Assembly (NCBI GenBank): GCA_030744635.1
Contig: JASLQE010000319.1
Coordinates: 1 to 11,553 of the forward strand
Source: Dehalococcoidia bacterium
GTDB taxonomy: Bacteria; Chloroflexota; Dehalococcoidia; JACVQG01; JAHKAY01
Length of the DNA: 11,553 nt
Direction: 5' to 3'
Below are positions 1 to 6,208 of this stretch, in pieces (the stretch's first letter is position 1; every line of letters starts with the position of its first letter). Under the pieces are notes generated by a model. That model searched no databases. It was not told the origin of the DNA and saw only the letters and a program-made list of their open reading frames with translations. The position numbers and the translations under genes are program-made.

Positions 1-393
1 CCCAGTAGCTTCTACAGCTTCCTGCTGATGGCCTGCCGGAGACGGCGGCTGGAGATGGCCAGCATATGGGGTCATGCCCCGGCATATGTCCAGGCGGTGA
101 AGAACCCCAAGGTGTGCCATACTGTGCTGGGCCGCCTGGACACTCTGCTGGGGCTGTCGCTGGACATGAGCGACTTGAAGCAGGCCAGCGACCACATGGA
201 CGATGCCCTCTCCAGGCTGCTGGGGCAGAACGACGAGCTGCGGCGATATGTGGAGCAGTTTGAGAAGGAGTACGAGGAGCAGAAGGCGGGGCAGACCCGC
301 CTGTCCGGTATGGGTGGGGAACGCATTATCCGCGAGGTAGAGGCGTTCTTGCGCAGGGAGCAGCGGGGGCAAGGGGATATTCCTGACGGCTAA
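1..393 (+). CDS. PAC2 family protein, C-terminal part (5' end outside window)
   Basis: The reading frame is open from the first base, so the first 27 bases (reading P-S-S-F-Y-S-F-L-L) belong to the gene. The ATG at 28 is internal. About 130 C-terminal residues are present. The stretch W-G-H-A-P-A-Y-V-Q followed by K-N-P-K and a later L-D-T-L-L-G-L-S-L-D is the signature of the PAC2 (proteasome assembly chaperone 2-like) family, in which a conserved P-x-Y and N-P-K lie before the helical C-terminus. The tail is charged and helical (Y-V-E-Q-F-E-K-E-Y-E-E-Q), as usual for these proteins. Bacterial PAC2 proteins have no settled biochemical role; many are annotated as ATP-grasp-like or simply PAC2. 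The gene ends with TAA, which overlaps the stop codon of the opposing dUTPase-like gene. The family call is fairly sure; the function is not known. Confidence 0.82.
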   Translation, partial: PSSFYSFLLMACRRRRLEMASIWGHAPAYVQAVKNPKVCHTVLGRLDTLLGLSLDMSDLKQASDHMDDALSRLLGQNDELRRYVEQFEKEYEEQKAGQTRLSGMGGERIIREVEAFLRREQRGQGDIPDG

Positions 394-896
394 AGGTTCT
401 CTCCCTGGAACACCCCCCGGTAGCCTTCGGTCTCCCGGCCGAGCCTGAGAAACACCAGTTGCAGCACCCTGGCCCCCTTCTGCAGCCTGATACCCGCCGG
501 GTTGTATACCACCAGTGTGGACTGGGAGCGCCCCGAATACCCGGCGTCCCACACGGCGGTGAGGAGGGTGGCCCCGCACCGCACCAGGCTGGAGCGGGGG
601 AAGCCCAGCGCCATTATATTCCGGGGCAGGTGGACGGCCTCATTATAGGTGACCATATACAGCCCCGGTGGCAGTTCCAGGAACCCAAGGGCGTCGAACA
701 CCAGTAGCGATGTATGCGGCAGGCGGCGCTGGGAGTTGCTGATTCCCAGTTGCCCGGCGCCGCTGAGAATGGCTACCTCTCCCAGGGTGATATCTACTCC
801 GTTGGGCTGTAGCTGCCCGGCGGGGTCCGTCAGCCCTTCTATCAGGGGAGGGATAGTCCCCAGCCTTTCTTCTATCTCCTGCCTGGTAAGCACCAT
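390..896 (-). CDS. dUTPase of the dCTP deaminase/dUTPase superfamily (archaeal-type dUTP nucleotidohydrolase)
   Basis: Predicted 168-residue cytosolic enzyme that hydrolyses dUTP to dUMP and pyrophosphate, supplying dTMP precursor and keeping uracil out of DNA. Visible motifs are Q-P-N-G-V-D (residues 30-35), P-R-S-S-L-V-R-C-G (100-108, triphosphate binding) and A-V-W-D-A-G-Y-S-G (114-122), whose Asp117 matches the catalytic Asp of dUTPases. The C-terminus ends Y-R-G-V-F-Q-G-E. The glutamate that dCTP deaminases carry just after this motif (L-E-F/L) is replaced: here the strand reads S-T-L-V-V-Y-N-P. Deamination is therefore unlikely and dUTPase activity is preferred. The frame stays open upstream to 1016, but those residues are Pro/Gly-rich and unlike the family, and the family's N-terminus (V-L-T-R-Q-E-I-E) begins at this ATG. 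No Shine-Dalgarno sequence precedes it; a TATAAT lies 12 bases upstream. The gene is convergent with the PAC2 gene and divergent from the CitE-like gene. Confidence 0.85.
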   Translation of the reverse strand: MVLTRQEIEERLGTIPPLIEGLTDPAGQLQPNGVDITLGEVAILSGAGQLGISNSQRRLPHTSLLVFDALGFLELPPGLYMVTYNEAVHLPRNIMALGFPRSSLVRCGATLLTAVWDAGYSGRSQSTLVVYNPAGIRLQKGARVLQLVFLRLGRETEGYRGVFQGENL

Positions 897-908
897 GATG
901 ATGGGTAG

Positions 909-914
909 ATTATA
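909..914 (-). promoter_or_regulatory. Candidate -10 box of the dUTPase-like gene
   Basis: A perfect TATAAT on the minus strand ends 12 bases before the ATG at 896. A start site 6-7 bases downstream of it would leave a 5' leader of only about five bases. That fits the lack of a Shine-Dalgarno sequence and would make the mRNA nearly leaderless. No convincing -35 hexamer lies at 16-18 bp, so the call rests on the -10 alone. Confidence 0.35.
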
Positions 915-988
915 ACCCGGACAGGCCGGGCCGGTCTCCCCGGACCTGGGCGGGTGGGCGGGCAAGAATGGACTGTTGACGCCGCCTC

Positions 989-1004
989 CCGGTGGTGCCA
1001 CCGG
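989..1004. repeat. 7-bp inverted repeat in the divergent dUTPase/CitE-like spacer
   Basis: CCGGTGG and CCACCGG are perfect reverse complements separated by two bases (TG). The dyad lies in the 220-bp spacer between two divergent genes, about 110 bp from either start codon. It could be an operator or a short hairpin, but GC-rich DNA produces such dyads by chance, and I see no second copy. Otherwise the spacer (897-1110) holds weak AT-rich -10-like words at 1063-1068 (TAAAAT) and 1095-1100 (CATAAT), neither with a good -35. Confidence 0.3.
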
Positions 1005-1103
1005 ATGCCTCAGCAACGGGCTACGCCGGGTGGGGAGACGAGAGGAAATCGGTGGGCCATGTTAAAATAGGCCCAGATACCCCCATAATACCCACATAAT
1101 ACC

Positions 1104-1109
1104 AAGGAG
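1104..1109 (+). promoter_or_regulatory. Ribosome binding site deciding the CitE-like start
   Basis: AAGGAG lies 7 bases before the ATG at 1117 but only 1 base before the in-frame GTG at 1111. The spacing supports ATG 1117 as the start, two codons inside the longest frame. Confidence 0.75.
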
Positions 1110-1116
1110 TGTGAAG

Positions 1117-1992
1117 ATGGACTTCCTGCGCCGCAGCCTGCTGTTCCTCCCTGGGGACAACCCACGCTTTCTAACGAAAGCCCTGGATGGCGAGGCCGAT
1201 GCCATCATTCTGGACATAGAGGATGCCGTAGCCCCCCATCAGAAACCCGCCGCCCGCCTAGCGGTGGCAGCAGCGCTGCGGACGGCTGATTTCGGCGGTA
1301 AGGAGAAGCTGGTGCGCATCAATGCTCTTTTCACCCCCTATGGGCGTGAGGATGTGGAGGCGGTGGTGCCCGCCCGTCCCCACACCCTGATGGTGCCGAA
1401 GTCGGATGGCATCCTGGTGGTGCAGGAGCTGGATAACCTGGTTACTGGGATGGAGAGGGCCAATGGGCTGCCGGTGGGGGAGGTGGGGTTTTTGCTTCTC
1501 ATAGAAACCCCCCTGGGTGTCATCAATGCGGAGTCCATCGCCCTGGCCAGCCCACGGGTGACAGGTCTGTGTTTTGGCAGCGGCGACTATGTCCTCAACA
1601 CCCATGGCACTCTCACCGACGATGAGTGGGAGCTGCTCTACCCGCGCAACAAGACCCTTCTGGCATCCAGAGCGGCCGGGGTGGATGCCATAGACCTGGT
1701 CTGGCCCAAGGTGAAAGACCTGGAGGGCCTGGAGAAGAGCGCTCGCCGGGCCAGGGTGCTGGGATACGATGGCAAGGCGGTAATCCATCCCGACCATGTG
1801 CCCATCGCCAACCGGGTTTTCAGCCCGTCCCCTGAAGAGATAGGCCGCGCCCGTCGTATCATCGCTGCGGTGGCCCAGGCAGAGGCCGAGGGCAAGGGGG
1901 CGGCTACTCTGGATGGCCAGCTTATTGAGACGCCGCATGCCGTCATGGCCCAGGGTGTACTGGACATCGCCTCCCGTGCCGGGCTGCTGTAG
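1117..1992 (+). CDS. CitE-like lyase (HpcH/HpaI aldolase/citrate lyase beta-subunit superfamily)
   Basis: Predicted 291-residue cytosolic TIM-barrel enzyme that makes or breaks a C-C bond in an acyl-CoA or related substrate with Mg2+. The family includes citryl-CoA, malyl-CoA, citramalyl-CoA and beta-methylmalyl-CoA lyases. Motifs in order: R-S-L-L-F-L-P-G-D (6-14, CoA-binding start), L-D-I-E-D-A-V (32-38), V-R-I-N (66-69), V-P-K-S (93-96), I-E-T-P (129-132, metal-binding Glu130), F-G-S-G-D-Y (153-158, metal-binding Asp157) and K-A-V-I-H-P (220-225). Length is normal for stand-alone CitE-like proteins. No citrate lyase alpha or gamma subunit lies nearby, so this is not a classical citrate lyase complex. 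The exact substrate cannot be told from sequence. The stop lies 4 bp from the stop of the convergent exporter gene, leaving no room for a separate terminator between them. Confidence 0.88.
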   Translation: MDFLRRSLLFLPGDNPRFLTKALDGEADAIILDIEDAVAPHQKPAARLAVAAALRTADFGGKEKLVRINALFTPYGREDVEAVVPARPHTLMVPKSDGILVVQELDNLVTGMERANGLPVGEVGFLLLIETPLGVINAESIALASPRVTGLCFGSGDYVLNTHGTLTDDEWELLYPRNKTLLASRAAGVDAIDLVWPKVKDLEGLEKSARRARVLGYDGKAVIHPDHVPIANRVFSPSPEEIGRARRIIAAVAQAEAEGKGAATLDGQLIETPHAVMAQGVLDIASRAGLL

Positions 1993-1996
1993 GGGG

Positions 1997-3604
1997 CTAT
2001 TCGGGCTCTGTGTTGCTCTTGCGGAGGGGGATTTCTCGCATAAACACCGCCACCACCGCCGCAACTGCGGCTACAGCCATGGCCAGGAGGAACACTTCAT
2101 GCAAAGAGACTGCCAGGGCGGTCCGCACCGGGACCATGACGGCCTCCGGCACTCCTAACATGCCACCACCGCTGCTGAAGCCGTTGAGGGCCTCCATACC
2201 CCGGGACGACACGGCGCTATCGGACATGGCGGCTGCCGTCTCAGGAGCCAGAGCGCCGCTCTCTATAGCCTGGGCTACAGCACGGGCCATGTGTGTTGCC
2301 ATCCGGGTGGCCAGCAGCGAACCCATGATAGCGGCGCCGAAGGTGCCGCCGGTCATGCGGAAGAACTGTACCGAGGAGGTCACAATACCCAGCATGCGGT
2401 GTGGGAAGGCGTTCTGTGCCGAGATGATATAGGTGGGGAAAGTGGCGCCTAACCCTATCCCCATCACTACCATATTGCGGACCACCGTCCCGTAGCTGGT
2501 GCCTTCACCCATGCGGGAGAACAGGTACAGACCGAGGGTCATGAGTATTACCCCGGTAACTCCCAAGAAGCGGTAGTGGCCGGTACGGGATATAATCTGG
2601 CCGGAAACGGCGCTGCCCAGTACCACGCTGAACATCATGGGGGTGAGCACCGCCCCGGAGCTGGTGGCGGAGGCACCTATGACCGCCTGTATGAACAGGG
2701 GCAGGAAGATAATGGCCCCGAACATGCCTATGCCGGTGAGGAAGGTAACCCCCATGGCCACATTGAAGATGCGGCTGGCGAACAGGGCCGGCGGCAGCAC
2801 CGGCTCCGCCGCCTGCTTTTCCACAAACATGAACACCACCAACATCACCGCCGATAGGGCCAGGAGACCTGCTATCTGGGGGGAGACCCAGGGATATGTG
2901 TTACCGGCCCAGGTTAGGGCCAGTAGGAGGCTGGCCACCGCCGCCACCAGGGTGGCCGCACCGGTGAAATCAATCTTGCGCTTTACGGACCTGTCCCTCA
3001 GGTGAGGCATGGCTACCAGAAGCACCAGGGCCGCGACGAGTCCCACAGGCAAATTGACATAAAACACCCAGCGCCAGGAGAGGTTGTCAGCGATGTAGCC
3101 TCCGGTGAGGGGGCCTACTATGCTGGCGATGCCGAATACGGCGCCGAAGACTCCCATCCATTTGCCCCGCTCCGCGGGGGGGAAAATGTCTCCCACCACA
3201 GCGAAGGCGTTGGCCATGATCACTGCGGCCCCCAGCCCCTGGATGCCCCGGAAGATGATGAGCTGCATCATGGTTTGGGATGTGCCGCTCAGTATGCTAC
3301 CCGCTATGAAGATGGCTATGCCGGTAAGGTATAGCGGCTTACGCCCGTAGATATCCGATAGCTTACCCGCAATGGGCAGACCGGCGGTGGAGGCCAGCAT
3401 ATAGGCGGTAAACACCCAGGCGAAGCGGTCAAACCCGCCCAGGTCAGAGACCACCCGGGGCAGTGCGGTGGCCACAATGGTCTGGTCCAGTGCCGCCAGC
3501 AGCAACCCCAGCAACACCCCGACGACGGTTACTATTAGCCTGGACTTGGGCAGGGTGGACAGGCTTTGCGGTCCTTCCGAGGGCATGGTGCCAGGTAACT
3601 TCAT
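1997..3604 (-). CDS. MFS multidrug exporter, DHA2 (14-TM, EmrB/QacA) family
   Basis: Predicted 535-residue inner-membrane proton-coupled drug exporter. A hydrophilic N-terminus of about 22 residues leads into TM1, which carries the DHA2 motif D1 (L-D-Q-T-I-V-A-T-A-L-P, 39-49). Motif A of the 2-3 loop is G-K-L-S-D-I-Y-G-R-K-P (80-90). The antiporter motif C covers 154-170, with G-P-L-T-G-G-Y at its end, and is followed by W-R-W-V-F-Y-V-N-L-P. Length and repeated hydrophobic segments fit 14 helices. The start ATG at 3604 has AAGGAG 8 bases upstream. That ATG overlaps the TGA of the upstream MarR remnant (ATGA), so translation is probably coupled. A MarR gene directly before an EmrB-type pump is a common arrangement (as emrR-emrAB), but here the regulator looks broken, so the pump may be unrepressed or under the upstream promoter. 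No EmrA-type membrane-fusion partner is present. The drug range cannot be predicted. Confidence 0.93.
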   Translation of the reverse strand: MKLPGTMPSEGPQSLSTLPKSRLIVTVVGVLLGLLLAALDQTIVATALPRVVSDLGGFDRFAWVFTAYMLASTAGLPIAGKLSDIYGRKPLYLTGIAIFIAGSILSGTSQTMMQLIIFRGIQGLGAAVIMANAFAVVGDIFPPAERGKWMGVFGAVFGIASIVGPLTGGYIADNLSWRWVFYVNLPVGLVAALVLLVAMPHLRDRSVKRKIDFTGAATLVAAVASLLLALTWAGNTYPWVSPQIAGLLALSAVMLVVFMFVEKQAAEPVLPPALFASRIFNVAMGVTFLTGIGMFGAIIFLPLFIQAVIGASATSSGAVLTPMMFSVVLGSAVSGQIISRTGHYRFLGVTGVILMTLGLYLFSRMGEGTSYGTVVRNMVVMGIGLGATFPTYIISAQNAFPHRMLGIVTSSVQFFRMTGGTFGAAIMGSLLATRMATHMARAVAQAIESGALAPETAAAMSDSAVSSRGMEALNGFSSGGGMLGVPEAVMVPVRTALAVSLHEVFLLAMAVAAVAAVVAVFMREIPLRKSNTEPE

Positions 3605-3846
3605 GCTCGCTTCTCCTTGTTGTGCGGTGTATCCAGAGCTTGCCCCAGGTCATAATCGCGTGGCGTATCCAGGACTTGCTCCAGGTCATTCAGGGCCAGG
3701 AGAAGCCGCCGCTGCTGCTTCTCAGTCAGCCGGGAGAAGGTGTGGGAAAGCCGGTGCTCCACGGTTTTCCGGTACTCCTCATAGAGGTGATGCCCCGCCG
3801 GGGCGAGGTTCAGCTTCACCCGGCGGTCAGGCCCGTCAAGGCTGGC
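3601..3846 (-). pseudogene. MarR-family regulator remnant (wing and C-terminal helix only)
   Basis: The frame reads D-G-P-D-R-R-V-K-L-N-L-A-P-A-G-H-H-L-Y-E, which is the wing strand and following helix of MarR proteins (D-R-R-x-x-x-L-x-L-T-x-x-G). A long charged helix follows. The first in-frame start is the GTG at 3819, inside the wing; it gives 72 residues and has no ribosome-binding site. The frame is closed by TAA at 3922-3924, and residues before about 3846 do not resemble a MarR helix-turn-helix. Only about 155 bases separate the wing from the previous gene, too few for the 60-90 missing residues, so deletion rather than a simple frameshift is likely. The product could not bind DNA in the normal way but might still dimerise. 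The C-terminus carries a 12-residue tandem duplication. The TGA overlaps the exporter start. It could be an expressed small protein, but decay is more likely. Confidence 0.65.
3629..3689. repeat. Imperfect 36-bp-period tandem repeat at the 3' end of the MarR remnant
   Basis: The 25-base stretches 3629-3653 and 3665-3689 match at 22 of 25 positions and are offset by exactly 36 bases. In protein this gives D-L-E-Q-V-L-D-T-P followed 12 residues later by D-L-G-Q-A-L-D-T-P. An in-frame duplication of 12 codons is the simplest explanation. Confidence 0.8.
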
Positions 3847-3956
3847 GACGGGGGTCGTTTCGGGGTTGCGCCTGTGATCGCCAGGTAGATAACCTCGGAG
3901 GCGCAGTAAGCTACTTCCCGATTATGCAAAAAAGACTCGGACGCCTCATACCGGTG
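3819..3956 (-). other. Open stretch between ferritin-like gene and MarR remnant, unrecognised
   Basis: In the frame of the ferritin-like gene, after its second in-frame TAG (3957-3959), 46 codons stay open to the TGA at 3816-3818. The first part reads as ordinary protein (R-Y-E-A-S-E-S-F-L-H-N-R-E-V-A-Y, then C-A-S-E-V-I-Y-L-A-I), while the end is Pro-rich and noise-like. There is no in-frame ATG, GTG or TTG with a ribosome-binding site ahead of it. I do not recognise the family. It may be debris of a gene lost in the same event that truncated the MarR gene, or chance. Confidence 0.25.
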
Positions 3957-4001
3957 CTATGGCTTCAGCTCATCAACCTCTTTGCGGCCTTCCTCTAGCT
4001 C

Positions 4002-4238
4002 CTACTCCTGCTCGGTATCCTGCATCACCAGCAGGGCCTGGAACTCCCCAACATAGGTCTTCTCCTCCTTGGCGATATCCAGGAACACCCGCTTGATGTG
4101 CTGGTTTTCGGACATGGCGGCCAGTTGCTCGTAGAGGCTTACGGCGTCCAGCTCGGCTATCATGCCTATTCTCAGTATCTCTTTTTCCTGGTCTCCCTTG
4201 CTGACCCTCTCAAGCTTGATTGGCATCTCGGATAGCAT
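4002..4238 (-). CDS. Ferritin-like protein, encapsulin-associated ferritin type, probably C-terminally shortened
   Basis: Predicted 78-residue helical-hairpin protein of the ferritin-like superfamily. I-A-E-L-D-A-V-S-L-Y-E-Q-L (27-39) and L-D-I-A-K-E-E-K-T-Y-V-G-E-F (53-66) closely resemble the encapsulated-ferritin domain known from cargo proteins and from archaeal encapsulin fusions. Such proteins pair two subunits to form a di-iron ferroxidase site from Glu and an E-x-x-H motif. Here Glu29, Glu58 and Glu59 are present, but the E-x-x-H histidine is Tyr62 (TAT; CAT would be one base away). The frame continues past the TAG for 14 codons (E-L-E-E-G-R-K-E-V-D-E-L-K-P), which match the usual family C-terminus. 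The TAG therefore looks like a recent nonsense change. The start is set by GGAGGT 7 bases before the ATG; the frame upstream is low-complexity. No encapsulin shell gene is in the window. Iron-oxidising activity is doubtful. Confidence 0.78.
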   Translation of the reverse strand: MLSEMPIKLERVSKGDQEKEILRIGMIAELDAVSLYEQLAAMSENQHIKRVFLDIAKEEKTYVGEFQALLVMQDTEQE

Positions 4239-4245
4239 GGCGTTT

Positions 4246-4251
4246 ACCTCC
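4246..4251 (-). promoter_or_regulatory. Ribosome binding site of the ferritin-like gene
   Basis: On the minus strand GGAGGT (within AAGGGAGGT) sits 7 bases before the ATG at 4238. It settles the start against the much longer upstream open frame, which overlaps the FadH-like gene by about 150 bases and reads as Gly/Pro/Arg-rich noise. Confidence 0.8.
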
Positions 4252-4279
4252 CTTTCGTCTCGGCCTCGTACAAGAGGGG

Positions 4280-6166
4280 TTATATTTTGCGGGCCACCTC
4301 TGCGCCTTCCCTCCCCGCCCGCAGGGCCTGGCGGGGCTGGCCGCAGAAGGGCAGTGTGTGCACCTCCAGGCCCAGGGAGGCCAGTTCCGGAGGCACTTCT
4401 TCCATCGGTTGATCCTCCAAAGCCAGCACCACCCAATCCGCTCCCACCGTTCCCGGACTGCCGTCTTTGTCCTGGAACTTGACGGCCCCGGTATCAATGG
4501 CAGTGACCTGTACATCGCTGAGGACTTTCACCCCCTGCTCCTCGAACTGCTGTACCAGCACCTTGCCGGTAGCGGGCTCCACCCCGTGGCCTGCCGCCTG
4601 TTCGCCCAGCATGGTCACCGATACGCCCTGTCGGGACAGCAGGTGTGTTACCTCACAGCCGGTGTTGCCTGTCCCCAGCACCACCACCCGTCCGGAGACC
4701 TTTTGTTTTTGATCCAGCAACTCCGTCGCCGGGAGACAGCGGTCTCCATCACAGCCGGGGATGTCCGGGCGCGATGGCTTGGCGCGCGGGGTGACCAGTA
4801 TCGCATCAGGCCCCAGGGCGGTGGCCGCCTGGGGGGAGGCTTCCTTCCCCAGCTCCACGGTGACGCCCATGCTTTTAAGCTCTTTCATCCGCTCACCGAT
4901 ATAGCCCCGCTGCAGCCAGGACCAGCGGCCCCCCGGGCGTGCGGCCTCTTCCCACAGTGTCACCCGGTGCCCGCGGAGGGCGGCCACCCGTGCGGCCTCC
5001 AGCCCGGCGGGACCGGCGCCCACCACCAGTACTACTCTGGATTTGGATGCCGGCGTCTCCTCCACCCCTTCGTTGCCGGTCTCGGGGTTGAGCAGGCAGC
5101 AGATGGGCAACTCCCGGGGCCACGGGTCACGGCGACAGCTATTACAGGCGATGCACTTCCGTATTTCATCCCAACGCCCCTCCTGGGCTTTCCGGGGGTA
5201 GTCGGGGTCGGCCAGCAAGGGGCGGCCCAGGGCTATGAGGTCGGCCTTGCCCTCCTGGAGGGCGGCCTCGGCTATGCTGGGGTGGTTGATGCGGCCCACG
5301 GCTATGACGGGCACATAGGCCTCCTGGCGAACGGCCTCCGCCAGGGGCAGCAGGCAGCCCACGGGCAGGAGGACGGGCTGTACCGCCCATTCCAGTGAGG
5401 CATCCGTCCCTGCGGAGATGCTCAGGCAGTCCACACCGGCCTCCTCCACCAGGCGGGCAATGGCCCTCCCGTCCTCTATGGTCAGTCCCCCTTGGGTGAA
5501 CTCGGAGGCGGAGAAACGGAAAATTATGGGAAAATCACGGCCCACCTCATTTCGGACAGCTTCTATTACCTGTAGGGGGAAACGGGCGCGGCGGGCGGCA
5601 TCGCCCCCGTAGTCGTCGTCTCTGTGATTGGAGTAGGGGGACAGGAATTGGCACAGCAGGTAGCCGTGAGCGCCATGGATTTCTACGGCCTCGAATCCGG
5701 CATCCTTGGCCCGGCGGGCCGCCTGGGCGAACAGCCCCACCAGGCCCTCAATCTCGCTGGGTGAGAGCTCCTTGGGGGTCTCTCCGCTGCGGCGGGAGCT
5801 GAGGGCGGAAGGGGCCACGGCCGGGGTGCCGGTGACGCTGGCGGGGGCCTGGCGGCCGGGATGATGAATCTGGATGGCGGACCGGGCCCCGTTGTCTTTG
5901 ATGGCCTGTGCCAACCGGGCCATCCCCGGGATGAAACGGTCATCGCTCAGTTGAAGCTGGGTGGGGGAAACTATCTGCACGGGGTCCACGGCGCCGATTT
6001 CAACTATGATGAACCCCACCCCGCCCTGAGCACGGCGGGCGTAGTAGTCCACGGTGCGCTGGGACACAACCCCCCCGGGGTCGCCCATGCGGCTGTTCAT
6101 GGGGGGCATCACCAGCCGGTTTTTCAGGTGAAGTGTCCCGATGTCAATGGGTTCAAATAGCTTCAT
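4280..6166 (-). CDS. FadH-like NADH:flavin oxidoreductase / 2,4-dienoyl-CoA (enoate) reductase family
   Basis: Predicted 628-residue cytosolic flavoenzyme that reduces an activated C=C bond using NAD(P)H through FAD, a [4Fe-4S] cluster and FMN. An old-yellow-enzyme barrel spans about 1-330 (L-K-N-R-L-V-M-P-P-M at 14-23; I-H-G-A-H-G-Y-L at 163-170; F-L-S-P-Y-S-N-H-R at 174-182). The cluster cysteines are C338, C341, C344 and C356/C357. A nucleotide-binding domain follows with G-A-G-P-A-G (383-388) and a second Rossmann motif, G-T-G-N-T-G (498-503). E. coli FadH is 671 residues. Two oddities: the third cysteine is one residue closer than in FadH (C-x2-C-x2-C instead of C-x2-C-x3-C), and the C-terminal FAD motif I-G-D is not visible (L-P-F-C-G-Q-P-R instead). 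A weak ribosome-binding site (AAGGGG) precedes the ATG. It lies 42 bp behind the flavodoxin-fold gene, in the same transcript. The substrate is unknown; related enzymes act on dienoyl-CoA, enoates or trimethylamine. Confidence 0.9.
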   Translation of the reverse strand: MKLFEPIDIGTLHLKNRLVMPPMNSRMGDPGGVVSQRTVDYYARRAQGGVGFIIVEIGAVDPVQIVSPTQLQLSDDRFIPGMARLAQAIKDNGARSAIQIHHPGRQAPASVTGTPAVAPSALSSRRSGETPKELSPSEIEGLVGLFAQAARRAKDAGFEAVEIHGAHGYLLCQFLSPYSNHRDDDYGGDAARRARFPLQVIEAVRNEVGRDFPIIFRFSASEFTQGGLTIEDGRAIARLVEEAGVDCLSISAGTDASLEWAVQPVLLPVGCLLPLAEAVRQEAYVPVIAVGRINHPSIAEAALQEGKADLIALGRPLLADPDYPRKAQEGRWDEIRKCIACNSCRRDPWPRELPICCLLNPETGNEGVEETPASKSRVVLVVGAGPAGLEAARVAALRGHRVTLWEEAARPGGRWSWLQRGYIGERMKELKSMGVTVELGKEASPQAATALGPDAILVTPRAKPSRPDIPGCDGDRCLPATELLDQKQKVSGRVVVLGTGNTGCEVTHLLSRQGVSVTMLGEQAAGHGVEPATGKVLVQQFEEQGVKVLSDVQVTAIDTGAVKFQDKDGSPGTVGADWVVLALEDQPMEEVPPELASLGLEVHTLPFCGQPRQALRAGREGAEVARKI

Positions 6167-6208
6167 TTTGCCCCTTTCGATGTGTAGAATCCTGGCTCAG
6201 CGCAGGCC

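Noticed and set aside
976..981. TTGACG as a -35 box for the CitE-like gene
   Set aside because: The position 17 bp downstream falls in the GC-rich 989-1004 dyad with no -10-like hexamer.
897..1016. 40-residue N-terminal extension of the dUTPase-like protein
   Set aside because: The extension is Pro/Gly-rich, runs through the candidate TATAAT and the divergent spacer, and has no counterpart in the family.
1258..2064. 268-codon open frame on the minus strand opposite the CitE-like gene
   Set aside because: His/Gln-rich composition without motifs. The plus-strand frame has all CitE-family motifs, and the minus frame would overlap the exporter's 3' end.
3816..4004. Amber read-through (pyrrolysine-like) across the two TAGs after the ferritin-like gene
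   Set aside because: TAG is the ordinary stop for most genes in the window, and the text after the second TAG is not recognisably part of the same protein.
4239..4436. 66-residue N-terminal extension of the ferritin-like protein
   Set aside because: Low-complexity Gly/Pro/Arg text overlapping the end of the FadH-like gene; a strong ribosome-binding site marks the inner ATG.
4220..5398. 392-codon open frame on the plus strand opposite the FadH-like gene
   Set aside because: It is a GC-rich antisense shadow: His/Gly/Pro-rich, no family motif, no ribosome-binding site, and it lies wholly over genes with clear domains on the minus strand.
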